NCBI GenBank assembly: GCA_902826365.1
Contig: CADEEO010000005.1
Coordinates: 1-32,262 of the forward strand
Origin: an uncultured Hyphomicrobiales bacterium
GTDB taxonomy: Bacteria; Pseudomonadota; Alphaproteobacteria; Rhizobiales; Aestuariivirgaceae
Direction of reading: 5' to 3'
DNA: 32,262 nucleotides
Below the pieces are notes generated by a model, which was given only the letters and a program-made list of their open reading frames with translations, was not told the DNA's origin and searched no databases. Made by a program: the position numbers and the translations under genes. Shown piece after piece: positions 1 to 7,709 of the stretch. Each line of letters begins with the position of its first letter. The first letter of the stretch is position 1.

Positions 1-1451
1 TATCCCATAGTTGCCTGAAGCACATCCCGCAGTTTTCCCATGGCTTTTTTTGTTGTTTTTTCATCGGCGGCGGCAAAGCCCATCAGCAGGCCTCGTTGAA
101 CCTGGCCGTGACGATACTGGATCGAGAGTGGCGAGACATTTACGCCGTGGTTGCGGGCAGCTGCCGCCACTGCTTTGTCGTCATGATTCTCATGAAACAG
201 CCCGACAAGCTGTATGCCTGACTCGGTGCGGCGCAGGCGCAGCCAGGGGCTGAGGTATTCTTCGCAAATTTCCATGAAATACTGTCGGCGTGTTGCATAA
301 AGCCTTCGCATGCGGCGCAAGTGCCGGGCGAAGTGGCCTTCATTGATGAAATCGGCAAGAGCCGCCTGGGTGAGGAGCGGCGGAAACTGTCCAGTGACAC
401 TCAAGGCCGAGACGAGGCCTTCGCGAAAGGCTTCCGGCACGACAAGAAAGCCCAGGCGCATGGCCGGAAACAGGATCTTGGCAAAGGTGCCCACATAGAC
501 CACGCGGTTTGAGGCGCTGATCCCATGCAGTGCGGGAATTGGCTGGCCCTGGAAGCGGAACTCGCTGTCGTAATCGTCCTCAATGATCCAGGAATTCCAG
601 CGTTCCGCCATATGGATGAGATTGAGCCGCTGTTCCATCGGCATGGTGACACCCAACGGCTGGTGACAGGAGGGTGTCACAAAAATAAGTCGAGGCGGCA
701 CGGGCGGCGGTTCTAAATCCCAGCCGTTGTCACTGACGCGTAGCGGGGCGAGGTTGGCGCCTGCCGAGAGGAAGGCAGAACCGGCCCCGTAATATCCCGG
801 TTCCTCCAGCCATACAGTGTCACCGGGATCGATAAGCAGCCGTGCCAGGAGATCAAAGGCTGATTGCGCGCCATTGGTAATGACAATCTGTTCCGGCTTG
901 CAGGTCATGCCGCGCGATGCTGTAAGGTAGCGGGCGATTGCTTCGCAGAGGGGCGGATAGCCGCTGATGTGATAGGTACCGAAGAGATCGTGGCGTGCGA
1001 GCTTGGCGCGCTTGCTGAGAAGCTTTGACCATGTGGTGAAGGGGAAATTATCGGAATCGGGCAGGCCGGGATGAAAGGCAAGTATGTCCGGGCTGCCGTG
1101 ATGATGGGGTTGCACCAGCATGATTTTGCCGCGAGCCGATAAGGTGCTGCCGATTTCGATGGCCGGCTTTTTTGCTGCCGTGGCGGTTGTCGGAAGATCC
1201 ATCACCAGGGGCGGCGAGCCACGCCGCATCAGCAGATAGCCTTCAAGGGCCAGTTGTTCGTAAGCGGCGATGACGGTGTTGCGGCCAACCGCGAGGTCCT
1301 TGGTAAGAAGGCGTGTCGAAGGAAGCGCCGTGCCGCTTGGCAGAACCCGGCGTTCGATGAGGCCGCGAAGCTGGCTATAGAGTTGGCGGTGCAGATTGGT
1401 GGAAATGCTGCGGTCAATCACAATGCCATCTATGGGAAAAGCTGTTGCCAC
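1..1451 (-). CDS. MocR/PdxR-type regulator (GntR HTH fused to aminotransferase-like domain), 3' end off window
   Basis: Read by hand from the reverse strand. About 483 codons are visible and the stop lies beyond base 1, so a few C-terminal residues are missing. An N-terminal GntR winged helix (about residues 18-83) is followed by a fold-type I aminotransferase-like domain. The expected PLP lysine is present as K325 in GTFAKILFPAMRLG, after the EDDYDSEF stretch (291-298) typical of MocR proteins. MocR proteins usually sense PLP or an amine-containing ligand and control an adjacent gene and themselves. The start is taken as GTG at 1451-1449: an in-frame stop lies just upstream and AGGA sits about six bases before it. 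No ATG serves this frame. It is divergent from the oxidoreductase/iolE operon, which is its likely target through the palindrome at 1479-1496. Family is certain, ligand unknown. Confidence 0.9.
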   Translation of the reverse strand, partial: MATAFPIDGIVIDRSISTNLHRQLYSQLRGLIERRVLPSGTALPSTRLLTKDLAVGRNTVIAAYEQLALEGYLLMRRGSPPLVMDLPTTATAAKKPAIEIGSTLSARGKIMLVQPHHHGSPDILAFHPGLPDSDNFPFTTWSKLLSKRAKLARHDLFGTYHISGYPPLCEAIARYLTASRGMTCKPEQIVITNGAQSAFDLLARLLIDPGDTVWLEEPGYYGAGSAFLSAGANLAPLRVSDNGWDLEPPPVPPRLIFVTPSCHQPLGVTMPMEQRLNLIHMAERWNSWIIEDDYDSEFRFQGQPIPALHGISASNRVVYVGTFAKILFPAMRLGFLVVPEAFREGLVSALSVTGQFPPLLTQAALADFINEGHFARHLRRMRRLYATRRQYFMEICEEYLSPWLRLRRTESGIQLVGLFHENHDDKAVAAAARNHGVNVSPLSIQYRHGQVQRGLLMGFAAADEKTTKKAMGKLRDVLQATMG

Positions 1452-1465
1452 AGTGGTTCCTAAAA

Positions 1466-1494
1466 ATTATCGCGTTCTGGTTCTAACATTAGAA
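1466..1494 (-). promoter_or_regulatory. Predicted promoter of the MocR-type regulator
   Basis: Reading leftward, a -35-like TTCTAA (1494-1489), a 17-bp spacer and a -10-like GATAAT (1471-1466) lie ahead of the GTG at 1451. The -35 is one half of the palindrome at 1479-1496. Prediction by eye only. Confidence 0.45.
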
Positions 1495-1496
1495 CC
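1479..1496. promoter_or_regulatory. Palindromic operator candidate in divergent promoter
   Basis: GGTTCTAACATTAGAACC is a perfect inverted repeat with 8-bp arms and a 2-bp centre. A further GTTCT copy lies directly to its left (1474-1478). It lies between the MocR regulator and the oxidoreductase gene and covers the predicted -35 boxes of both. MocR proteins commonly bind repeats in such divergent regions, so it is the natural binding site for the neighbouring regulator, although binding is inferred. Confidence 0.65.
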
Positions 1497-1509
1497 AATC
1501 CGGTTATAG
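1481..1509 (+). promoter_or_regulatory. Predicted promoter of the oxidoreductase-iolE operon
   Basis: A -35-like TTCTAA (1481-1486), 17-bp spacer and -10-like TTATAG (1504-1509) precede the first gene of the rightward operon. The -35 again lies inside the palindrome, so one bound protein could block both directions. Confidence 0.4.
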
Positions 1510-1557
1510 GCTCAAGCCAGATAAAGAGACAAGTTTCATGTCCAAAGGTGGGTGGGG

Positions 1558-2658
1558 ATGCAGCGTTTGAAGGTTGGCGTCATCGGCGCAGGCGGAATTG
1601 CCCAGATTGAGCATATTCCGAACCTGATGAAGCTGAAGCATCAGTTTGAGATTTTGGGCGTTTGCGATCCCTCGGCAAAGGCGCGCGCCTTTGTAGGCGA
1701 AGAGTTTGGGCTTGTGGCGTTTAAGAGCATCGAAGATGTTCTGGCCCTGCCGCTTGATGCCGTCGTCATTGCCTCGCCCGATCCCCTGCATCATGAACAA
1801 ATCCTTGCTGCCCTGGGGCGCGGGTTCCATGTTTTCTGCGAGAAGCCCTTGTGTTACGCGCCCGGCGATATTGACGACTTGATTGCGGCCCGCGACCGGG
1901 TGGGAAAAGTTCTGCAGGTCGGCTACATGAAGCGCTTCGATCCGAGTTATGAAGCGGCCTTAGGGCGCATGCCGGGAACGGCGAAAACCTTGCGCTATGT
2001 GTCGGTTGAAGTGAATGATCCGGATGCCTGGCCCTTCATCAAGCACCACGCGTGGCGCCAGGGCGACGACGTGGCGCCGGACCTGATTGCTTCGGTGAAA
2101 GCCAAGCAGCAGGAACAGGTGGCGCGCGCCGTGCCGGCAGCGCTTGATGCGATGAGTTACCGCGGCTTTACGGCCGCATACTGCTCCTCGCTGGTGCATG
2201 ATGTGAATGCCGTTCATGGGCTTCTCGACGGGCTTGGTGTTCCGGATGGCGAGATTGCCGGGGCCCAGATTTTTGCCGATGGTCAAGGCGGCCAAGGCGC
2301 GGTGCGCCTGCTTGGCGGCCGCGCACTGTGGAACATGGTGCATCTCAAGGTTCCGGCCCTTGCGGACTACAGCGAGAAAATTACCTTTTATTTTGGCGAA
2401 GGGATTCTTGAGCTTGAGTTTCCATCGCCGTGGCTCAACCACCAGCCGACGCGGCTGACGGTCAAGACGAGCAATGGCTACACGTTTGCCAGGGAAGATG
2501 TGAGAACCGGGTATGAGGAAGCCTTCATCGAGGAGCTGAAAGGCTTCTGGTCGGCCATCGTCGAGGGCAAGGCCGTTCGCAACACGGCGGAACAGGCGCG
2601 CCGCGACATGGCGCTTCTCTCAGGGCTTGCCCAGTTTCACGCAGGAGCACGTTCATGA
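1558..2658 (+). CDS. Gfo/Idh/MocA family NAD(P)-dependent oxidoreductase (1)
   Basis: A 366-residue cytoplasmic dehydrogenase, close to the usual family length. The N-terminal Rossmann fold begins with GVIGAGGIA (7-15), the catalytic-lysine motif EKP is at 95-97, and a SLVHDVN segment at 211-217 supplies a candidate His/Asp pair in the C-terminal domain. Family members oxidise or reduce ring hydroxyls of sugars and cyclitols; the substrate here is not known. The start is placed at ATG 1558, following a GGTGGGTGGGG purine run; a GTG six bases upstream (1552) is in frame and possible. Its stop overlaps the iolE start by four bases (ATGA), implying translational coupling and a shared pathway with the dehydratase. 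A longer insert (about 165-200) lies before the VHDVN segment. Confidence 0.9.
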   Translation: MQRLKVGVIGAGGIAQIEHIPNLMKLKHQFEILGVCDPSAKARAFVGEEFGLVAFKSIEDVLALPLDAVVIASPDPLHHEQILAALGRGFHVFCEKPLCYAPGDIDDLIAARDRVGKVLQVGYMKRFDPSYEAALGRMPGTAKTLRYVSVEVNDPDAWPFIKHHAWRQGDDVAPDLIASVKAKQQEQVARAVPAALDAMSYRGFTAAYCSSLVHDVNAVHGLLDGLGVPDGEIAGAQIFADGQGGQGAVRLLGGRALWNMVHLKVPALADYSEKITFYFGEGILELEFPSPWLNHQPTRLTVKTSNGYTFAREDVRTGYEEAFIEELKGFWSAIVEGKAVRNTAEQARRDMALLSGLAQFHAGARS

Positions 2659-3554
2659 AGGTCCGCATCGGCATCAATCCCATCACCTGGAGCAATGACG
2701 ATGCGCCGGAGCTTGGCGGCGATATTCCGCTTGAAGTTTGCCTGAGCGAGACAAAGCAGGCGGGATATGCGGGGACGGAACTTGGCGGGAAATTTCCGCG
2801 CCGGTCGGCGGAGCTCAAGCCAATCATGGAGCGCCATGGGCTTGCCGTGATTTCCGGCTGGTATGACGGCCGGTGCGATGAAAAGGACGTGAGCGCGGAA
2901 ATGGACGCGATCGGCCCCCATCTCCAGCTTCTGAAAGACATGGGGTCAACCCATGTGGTCTATGCCGATACGTCGCGGGGCCGCCATGGCGCCATCTGGG
3001 ATCCCATTTCCAAGCGCCCAGCGTTGCAGGCCGAGGAATGGCCGACTTACGGGCGCAAACTGACGCAGCTTGCCGAGCGCATGGCGGATTTCGGGGTGCG
3101 CATGGCCTTCCATCACCACATGGGAACCATCATCGAAACGGACTCCGAGGTTGGCCTTCTCATGAAGCATACGGGCGAGGCCGTTGGTCTTCTCTATGAC
3201 ACCGGGCATTCGACGTTTTCCGGCGGCAATCCTTTGCAGCTGATCAAAGACAACGTGAAGCGCGTGGTGCATGTACATTGCAAAGATGCGCGCAAACCGA
3301 TGCTGGAAAAGGCCCGCGCTGGGGACATGAGTTTCATGGGTGCAGTTCTCGAAGGCATTTTCACCGTGCCGGGCGATGGCTTCACGGATTATCCGTCAAT
3401 CCTGCGGGTTCTCGCGGAGGCAAATTATTCAGGCTGGCTGGTAGTTGAAGCCGAACAAGATCCAAGAAAGGCCCATCCCCTCACCTACGCCACGATGGGT
3501 TTCAAGAACCTGTCGCGCCTGGCCACGGAGGCGGGCTTTACCGTTGAAAAATAA
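2655..3554 (+). CDS. iolE: Myo-inosose-2 dehydratase (IolE) or close relative
   Basis: A 299-residue TIM-barrel protein of the AP-endonuclease-2/IolE family with the whole IolE signature set: INPITWSNDD (7-16), GGKFPR (44-49), AFHHHMGT (151-158), YDTGH (181-185), HVHCKDAR (206-213), FTVPGDG (236-242) and EAEQDP (265-270). IolE removes water from 2-keto-myo-inositol in the inositol pathway using a divalent metal held by such Glu, Asp and His residues. Length matches rhizobial IolE. It is translationally coupled to the oxidoreductase upstream and followed by a sugar importer, which fits cyclitol catabolism. However iolB, iolC and iolD are not in the window, so a paralogue acting on another keto-cyclitol or keto-sugar is possible. 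Confidence 0.88.
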   Translation: MKVRIGINPITWSNDDAPELGGDIPLEVCLSETKQAGYAGTELGGKFPRRSAELKPIMERHGLAVISGWYDGRCDEKDVSAEMDAIGPHLQLLKDMGSTHVVYADTSRGRHGAIWDPISKRPALQAEEWPTYGRKLTQLAERMADFGVRMAFHHHMGTIIETDSEVGLLMKHTGEAVGLLYDTGHSTFSGGNPLQLIKDNVKRVVHVHCKDARKPMLEKARAGDMSFMGAVLEGIFTVPGDGFTDYPSILRVLAEANYSGWLVVEAEQDPRKAHPLTYATMGFKNLSRLATEAGFTVEK

Positions 3555-3624
3555 TTGGGGCAGTTTATCGCCCGCAGAAGGAACCAGTGCGAAAGCGTAA
3601 CCTAGAAACCTAAAATGCAACTGG

Positions 3625-3652
3625 TCCGTCAGACGTGATCACGGCTGGCGGA
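3625..3652. promoter_or_regulatory. Imperfect inverted repeat before the binding-protein gene
   Basis: A 28-bp dyad is centred on the perfect palindrome CGTGATCACG (3634-3643), flanked by TCCGTCAG and CTGGCGGA arms that pair except at two positions. It sits 20 bp before the binding-protein ATG, in the 118-bp gap after iolE. It could be an operator for a LacI-type or other regulator, or an mRNA hairpin protecting the 5' end of the highly expressed binding-protein message. The sequence alone does not decide. Confidence 0.4.
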
Positions 3653-3672
3653 GACACCTAAAAGGAGGAAAC

Positions 3673-4629
3673 ATGTTCTCGCTAGCGAAACTAATGAAAC
3701 CCGTGCTCGGCCTTGTGGCTGGGCTGACGATGCTGTCGGCGGCTGCCGGAATTGCTGCCGCCGATGAAACCCGTGTTGTGTTTGTGACCCATGGCCAGAG
3801 CGGCGATCCCTATTGGTCCGTCGTCAAGAACGGCATGGATGATGCCGCCAAGACGCTCGGCGTGAAGGCCGAGTACCTGGCGCCGGAAACCTTTGACATG
3901 GCCAAGATGGCCCAAATGATCGACGCGGCGGCAGCTTCGAAGCCCGATGGCCTTGTGGTTTCCATTGCCGATCCGGCAGCGCTTGGCGAACCGGTGAAAA
4001 ACGCCGTTGCCGCGGGCATCCCCGTTATCGTGATTGATTCCGGCGGCGGCAAGCTCACCAAGGAACTTGGCGGCCTGCTCTATCTCGGGCAGAGCGAATA
4101 CGAAGCTGGCGTTATGGCCGGCGAGCGCATCAAGAAGCTCAACGTCACCAAGGCCGTGTGCGCCAACCATGAAGTCGGCAACGTCAGCCTAGATGACCGC
4201 TGCGCCGGTTTTGCCAAGGGACTTGGCGTCGACGTTCCGGTTCTCAATGGCGTGATGGACCCGACGGAAATGAAGAACCGCCTCATCGCCTATCTCAAGA
4301 CGAACCCGGATACGCAGTTCGTTTTGACCGTTGGCATCGGCGGGGCTGAGCCGGGCCTGGTTGCCCTTGAAGAACTGGGCCTCACCGGCAAAGTGAAGAT
4401 CGGCACCTTCGATCTTTCACCAACCATTCTGCAAGCGACAGCCGATGGCAAAATGGAGTGGGGCATCGACGCGCAGCAATATGCGATGGGCTACATTCCC
4501 GTCGTCATGTTTGACCTGTGGAAGAAGTACAAGATCGCACCGATCGCCGACTATCCTACGGGCCCTGGCTTTGTGACCAAAGAAACGGCTGCCTCAGTTA
4601 TCGATCTGGCAAAGCAAGGCAAACGCTAA
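3673..4629 (+). CDS. CUT2-family sugar ABC transporter periplasmic binding protein
   Basis: 318 residues with a clear Sec signal peptide (MKPVLGLVAGLTMLSAAAG core; cleavage likely after the Ala run near residue 30) and a LacI/RbsB-type periplasmic binding fold (Peripla_BP_4), e.g. VTHGQSGDPYWSVVKNG at the mature N-terminus and IPVIVIDSGG in the first lobe. It delivers sugar to the permease/ATPase encoded directly downstream. An excellent Shine-Dalgarno (AAAGGAGG) stands five to six bases before the ATG. Gene order binding protein-permease-ATPase matches frcBCA of rhizobia (fructose/mannose/ribose importer). The iolE neighbour points to inositol or a related cyclitol, but ligand cannot be read from sequence. 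Confidence 0.9.
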   Translation: MFSLAKLMKPVLGLVAGLTMLSAAAGIAAADETRVVFVTHGQSGDPYWSVVKNGMDDAAKTLGVKAEYLAPETFDMAKMAQMIDAAAASKPDGLVVSIADPAALGEPVKNAVAAGIPVIVIDSGGGKLTKELGGLLYLGQSEYEAGVMAGERIKKLNVTKAVCANHEVGNVSLDDRCAGFAKGLGVDVPVLNGVMDPTEMKNRLIAYLKTNPDTQFVLTVGIGGAEPGLVALEELGLTGKVKIGTFDLSPTILQATADGKMEWGIDAQQYAMGYIPVVMFDLWKKYKIAPIADYPTGPGFVTKETAASVIDLAKQGKR

Positions 4630-4689
4630 TCTCTGCATGGCGGCTAGCCATCTGCTGGCCGCCATGGCAATGATTGCTTGGAGGATGGC

Positions 4690-5787
4690 ATGAGCCTTGA
4701 AGTGAAGGACGAACGAGTCCGCGCTGTTCCGTTGCTTGGCCGGCTGCTCAGCCGGCCCGAACTTGGGGCGATTGCGGGAACGGTTCTCATCTTCGTGTTT
4801 TTCGGAATCACGGCGGGCGACAGTGGCCTGTTCAGCGCCAAAGGCATCGTCAACTTCCTGGAAGTCTCGGCCCAGCTCGGCATTCTGGCAGCGGCGGTTG
4901 CCCTGCTCATGATTGCGGGTGAATTCGATCTCTCCATCGGCTCGATGATCGGTTTTGCCGGCATCATTATTGCAATTCCACCCATCATGTGGGACTGGCC
5001 CGTGTGGGCTTCGGTCCTTATGGCCTTCGCGAGCTGCGCATTCGTCGGCTACCTTAACGGCCTGATTGTGGTGCACACGGGGCTTCCCTCTTTCATCGTA
5101 ACACTTGGCAGCCTGTTCATGCTGCGCGGCCTCACGCTTGGGGTGACGCGCGGCATTACGGGGCGCACCCAGGCTTCGGGCCTGCATGAATATTCCACCG
5201 GGGACTGGATTACCCCCTTCTTCGCTGGGCAGGTCTTCAGGGCGCCCATTGGCTGGCTTGCAGAGCTTGGGGTGATCGGCAAGCGCGCCGATGGCTTGCC
5301 GGCGATCAGTGGCATTCCGGTTTCAATCGTCTGGTGGATCGGTTTGACGCTGTTCTTCACCTGGCTGTTGATGCGCACGCGCTTTGGCAACTGGATATTC
5401 GCATCGGGCGGCGAAGCCAATGCGGCGCGCAATATGGGCGTTCCCGTGGCCCGCACCAAGATCACGCTTTTCATCATGACGGCGCTTGCCGCCGCCCTTT
5501 TTGCGACCGTACAGGTTCTGGTGACCGGTTCGGCTGACACGCTGCGTGGCAACCTGAAGGAGTTCGAGGCAATCATCGCGGTGGTCATCGGCGGCACATT
5601 GCTGACCGGCGGCTATGGCTCGGCCATCGGGGCGATGTTCGGCGCGCTTATCTTTGGCGTGGTGCAGATGGGGATTTTCTATACGGGCATCGACACGGAC
5701 TGGTTCAAGCTGTTCATGGGCGCCATGATGGTGGTGGCAGTGCTGTTCAACAGCTATGTGCGCGCCCGCGCCATGAGGAGCCGGTAA
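4690..5787 (+). CDS. CUT2-family sugar ABC transporter permease
   Basis: A 365-residue inner-membrane protein of the BPD_transp_2 (RbsC/FrcC) family with roughly eight to ten hydrophobic segments. The family landmarks GEFDLSIGSM and LPSFIVTLGS are visible in the first half, and a conserved GGTLLTGGYGSAIGA segment near the end. It forms the channel for the binding protein upstream and ATPase downstream. The start is ATG 4690, preceded by GGAGGA at five-base spacing; an in-frame TTG twelve bases upstream is rejected because the Shine-Dalgarno lies inside that extension. The stop at 5787 abuts the ATPase ATG with no gap. A loop of about 45 residues (near 158-210) is longer than in RbsC. Confidence 0.92.
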   Translation: MSLEVKDERVRAVPLLGRLLSRPELGAIAGTVLIFVFFGITAGDSGLFSAKGIVNFLEVSAQLGILAAAVALLMIAGEFDLSIGSMIGFAGIIIAIPPIMWDWPVWASVLMAFASCAFVGYLNGLIVVHTGLPSFIVTLGSLFMLRGLTLGVTRGITGRTQASGLHEYSTGDWITPFFAGQVFRAPIGWLAELGVIGKRADGLPAISGIPVSIVWWIGLTLFFTWLLMRTRFGNWIFASGGEANAARNMGVPVARTKITLFIMTALAAALFATVQVLVTGSADTLRGNLKEFEAIIAVVIGGTLLTGGYGSAIGAMFGALIFGVVQMGIFYTGIDTDWFKLFMGAMMVVAVLFNSYVRARAMRSR

Positions 5788-6579
5788 ATGGACACGCCCC
5801 TCGTTGAACTAAAATCCGTCAGCAAGTATTTCGGCTCGGTCATCGCACTGAAGGATGTGTCCTTTGATGTGCGCCCAGGTGAAGTGCATTGCCTTCTCGG
5901 CGACAATGGCGCCGGCAAATCAACCCTCATAAAGGTACTCTCAGGGGTTCACAGCCCTGATGAAGGCGAGATTTTGGTGGGCGGCGCGCATACGCGATTC
6001 AATTCACCAAAGGATACACTCGATAAGGGGATCGCCACGGTCTATCAGGATCTGGCGCTGGTGCCGCTGATGAGCGTGGCGCGCAATTTTTTTCTGGGGC
6101 GCGAACCTTTGAAGAAAACCTGGGGCCTTCGGCAGTTCGATGTCGACTACGCCAACCGCACGGCCTATCAGCAGCTTTCGGATATGGGCATCCAGTTGCG
6201 CAATCCCGAACAGCCGGTGGGAACGCTTTCGGGCGGCGAGCGGCAGTGCCTGGCGATTGCGCGTGCAATCCATTTCGGCGCCAAGGTCCTGATCCTTGAC
6301 GAACCGACATCGGCGCTTGGGGTTCATCAGGCCTCCGTTGTGCTGAAGCTTATCGTGCAGTCCAAGGCGCGGGGCATCGGCGTCATCTTCATTTCGCACA
6401 ATGTGCACCATGCCTATGTGGTAGGGGACCGCTTTACGCTTCTGAAGCGGGGCAGGAGTGCCGGCACTTACCAAAAGAACGAGATCAGCCGCGACCAGCT
6501 TCTCAACCTGATGGCGGGCGGCAAGGAACTTGTCGATCTCGAGCAGGAAATCATTAAACTCAACAATGGGAAGCGCTAG
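5788..6579 (+). CDS. CUT2-family sugar ABC transporter ATP-binding protein, single domain (FrcA-like)
   Basis: 263 residues with one complete nucleotide-binding domain: Walker [10 protein letters not shown] (38-46), Q-loop Q87, signature LSGGE (147-151), Walker B LILDEP with D171/E172 and the switch His204. Most CUT2 ATPases (RbsA, MglA, IatA) have two fused domains of about 500 residues; this one is half size, as in rhizobial FrcA, and would act as a homodimer. It powers import through the neighbouring permease. It starts on the base after the permease stop and ends two bases before the next oxidoreductase ATG, so the genes form one operon. Confidence 0.92.
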   Translation: MDTPLVELKSVSKYFGSVIALKDVSFDVRPGEVHCLLGDNGAGKSTLIKVLSGVHSPDEGEILVGGAHTRFNSPKDTLDKGIATVYQDLALVPLMSVARNFFLGREPLKKTWGLRQFDVDYANRTAYQQLSDMGIQLRNPEQPVGTLSGGERQCLAIARAIHFGAKVLILDEPTSALGVHQASVVLKLIVQSKARGIGVIFISHNVHHAYVVGDRFTLLKRGRSAGTYQKNEISRDQLLNLMAGGKELVDLEQEIIKLNNGKR

Positions 6580-6581
6580 TC

Positions 6582-7709
6582 ATGGATCGCATTGGCGTTG
6601 GCCTGGTGGGCACCGGCTTCATGGGCAAATGCCATGCCATAGCCTTTGGGGCGGTGAAGGCGGTATTCGGCGATGTTCCTCATATCGACAGGGTGGCGCT
6701 CTGTGATGTGGATTCCTCGCACGCCAAGCTGAAGGCCTCCGAGTTTGGATTTTCCCGCACCACAACAAACTGGCGTGATCTTCTCGTTGATCCGGCCATT
6801 CATCTCATTTCGATCACATCGCCTAACGGCATGCACCGTGAAATGGCTGTCGCAGCCCTTGAAGCTGGCAAACACGTGTGGTGCGAAAAGCCCATGGCAC
6901 TGACGCTTGCCGATGCGGAAGCGATGACGGCTGCGGCGGCAAAAACCAAGGAACAGGTTACGGCCTTGGGCTATGCCTATTTGCGAAACCCTGCCCTGCA
7001 ATATGCAAAACAGCTCATTGGCGAAGGCGCCATTGGCCAGGTGTTTGATTTCCGCGGCAGCGTTGATGAAGATTATATGGCCGATCCTTCGTTGCCGTGG
7101 TCCTGGCGGCTGACGCGCAAAGACGCGGGCCTTGGCACGCTGGGCGATTTGACCTGCCATCTGGTTTCATTGGCCCATGAACTCATGGGCGAGATCGGCA
7201 GCCTTTGCGCCATGGCCGATGTGGTTCACGGCAAACGGCCCATCGCAAACGAGCAGGGCAAGCTGGCGAACGTCGAAAACGATGACATTGCCCATGCGGT
7301 GGTGCGCTTCCGCAGCGGTGCGCGCGGCGTGCTGAGTTCAAGCCGCATTGCGCATGGCCGCAAGAATGGACTTAGAATCGAAGTCCACGGATCGAAGGGC
7401 ATGCTGTGGCTCGACAATGAGCGCATGAATGAACTGAACCTGTATGTGGCGGAAGGACCTGCCGCAGCCCGCGGCTTTCGCCGCATCCTTTCGTCACCCG
7501 CCCATCCGGCCTATGGCAAGCTTTGTCCGGCGCCGGGGCATGGGCTGGGATTCAACGAGTTGAAAGTCATCGAGCTGGCGGAAATCCTGCATGCCATCCA
7601 GGGAGCGCCTTCAAACCAGATTGACTTTGCAAAGGGGCTTCGCATTGAAAAAGTCATTCACGCCTTCGCCCAGTCCTCGGCGGCACGGGCCTGGGTGGAT
7701 ATTGCGTGA
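6582..7709 (+). CDS. Gfo/Idh/MocA family oxidoreductase (2), levoglucosan/inositol dehydrogenase-like
   Basis: 375 residues. Rossmann motif GLVGTGFMGK (7-16), catalytic EKP at 102-104, and GDLTCH (188-193) giving the usual Asp/His of the C-terminal active-site helix. The later pattern, with GRKNGL and EVHGSKG, then SPAHPAYG and a GLGFNELKVIE segment, recalls from memory the branch containing levoglucosan dehydrogenase; this needs an alignment. Such enzymes oxidise a ring hydroxyl (often C3) to a ketone with NAD+. It is the last gene of the importer operon, two bases after the ATPase. With oxidoreductase 1 and IolE it could complete an oxidation-elimination-reduction route. Its stop abuts the stop of the convergent phosphatase gene. 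Confidence 0.9.
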   Translation: MDRIGVGLVGTGFMGKCHAIAFGAVKAVFGDVPHIDRVALCDVDSSHAKLKASEFGFSRTTTNWRDLLVDPAIHLISITSPNGMHREMAVAALEAGKHVWCEKPMALTLADAEAMTAAAAKTKEQVTALGYAYLRNPALQYAKQLIGEGAIGQVFDFRGSVDEDYMADPSLPWSWRLTRKDAGLGTLGDLTCHLVSLAHELMGEIGSLCAMADVVHGKRPIANEQGKLANVENDDIAHAVVRFRSGARGVLSSSRIAHGRKNGLRIEVHGSKGMLWLDNERMNELNLYVAEGPAAARGFRRILSSPAHPAYGKLCPAPGHGLGFNELKVIELAEILHAIQGAPSNQIDFAKGLRIEKVIHAFAQSSAARAWVDIA

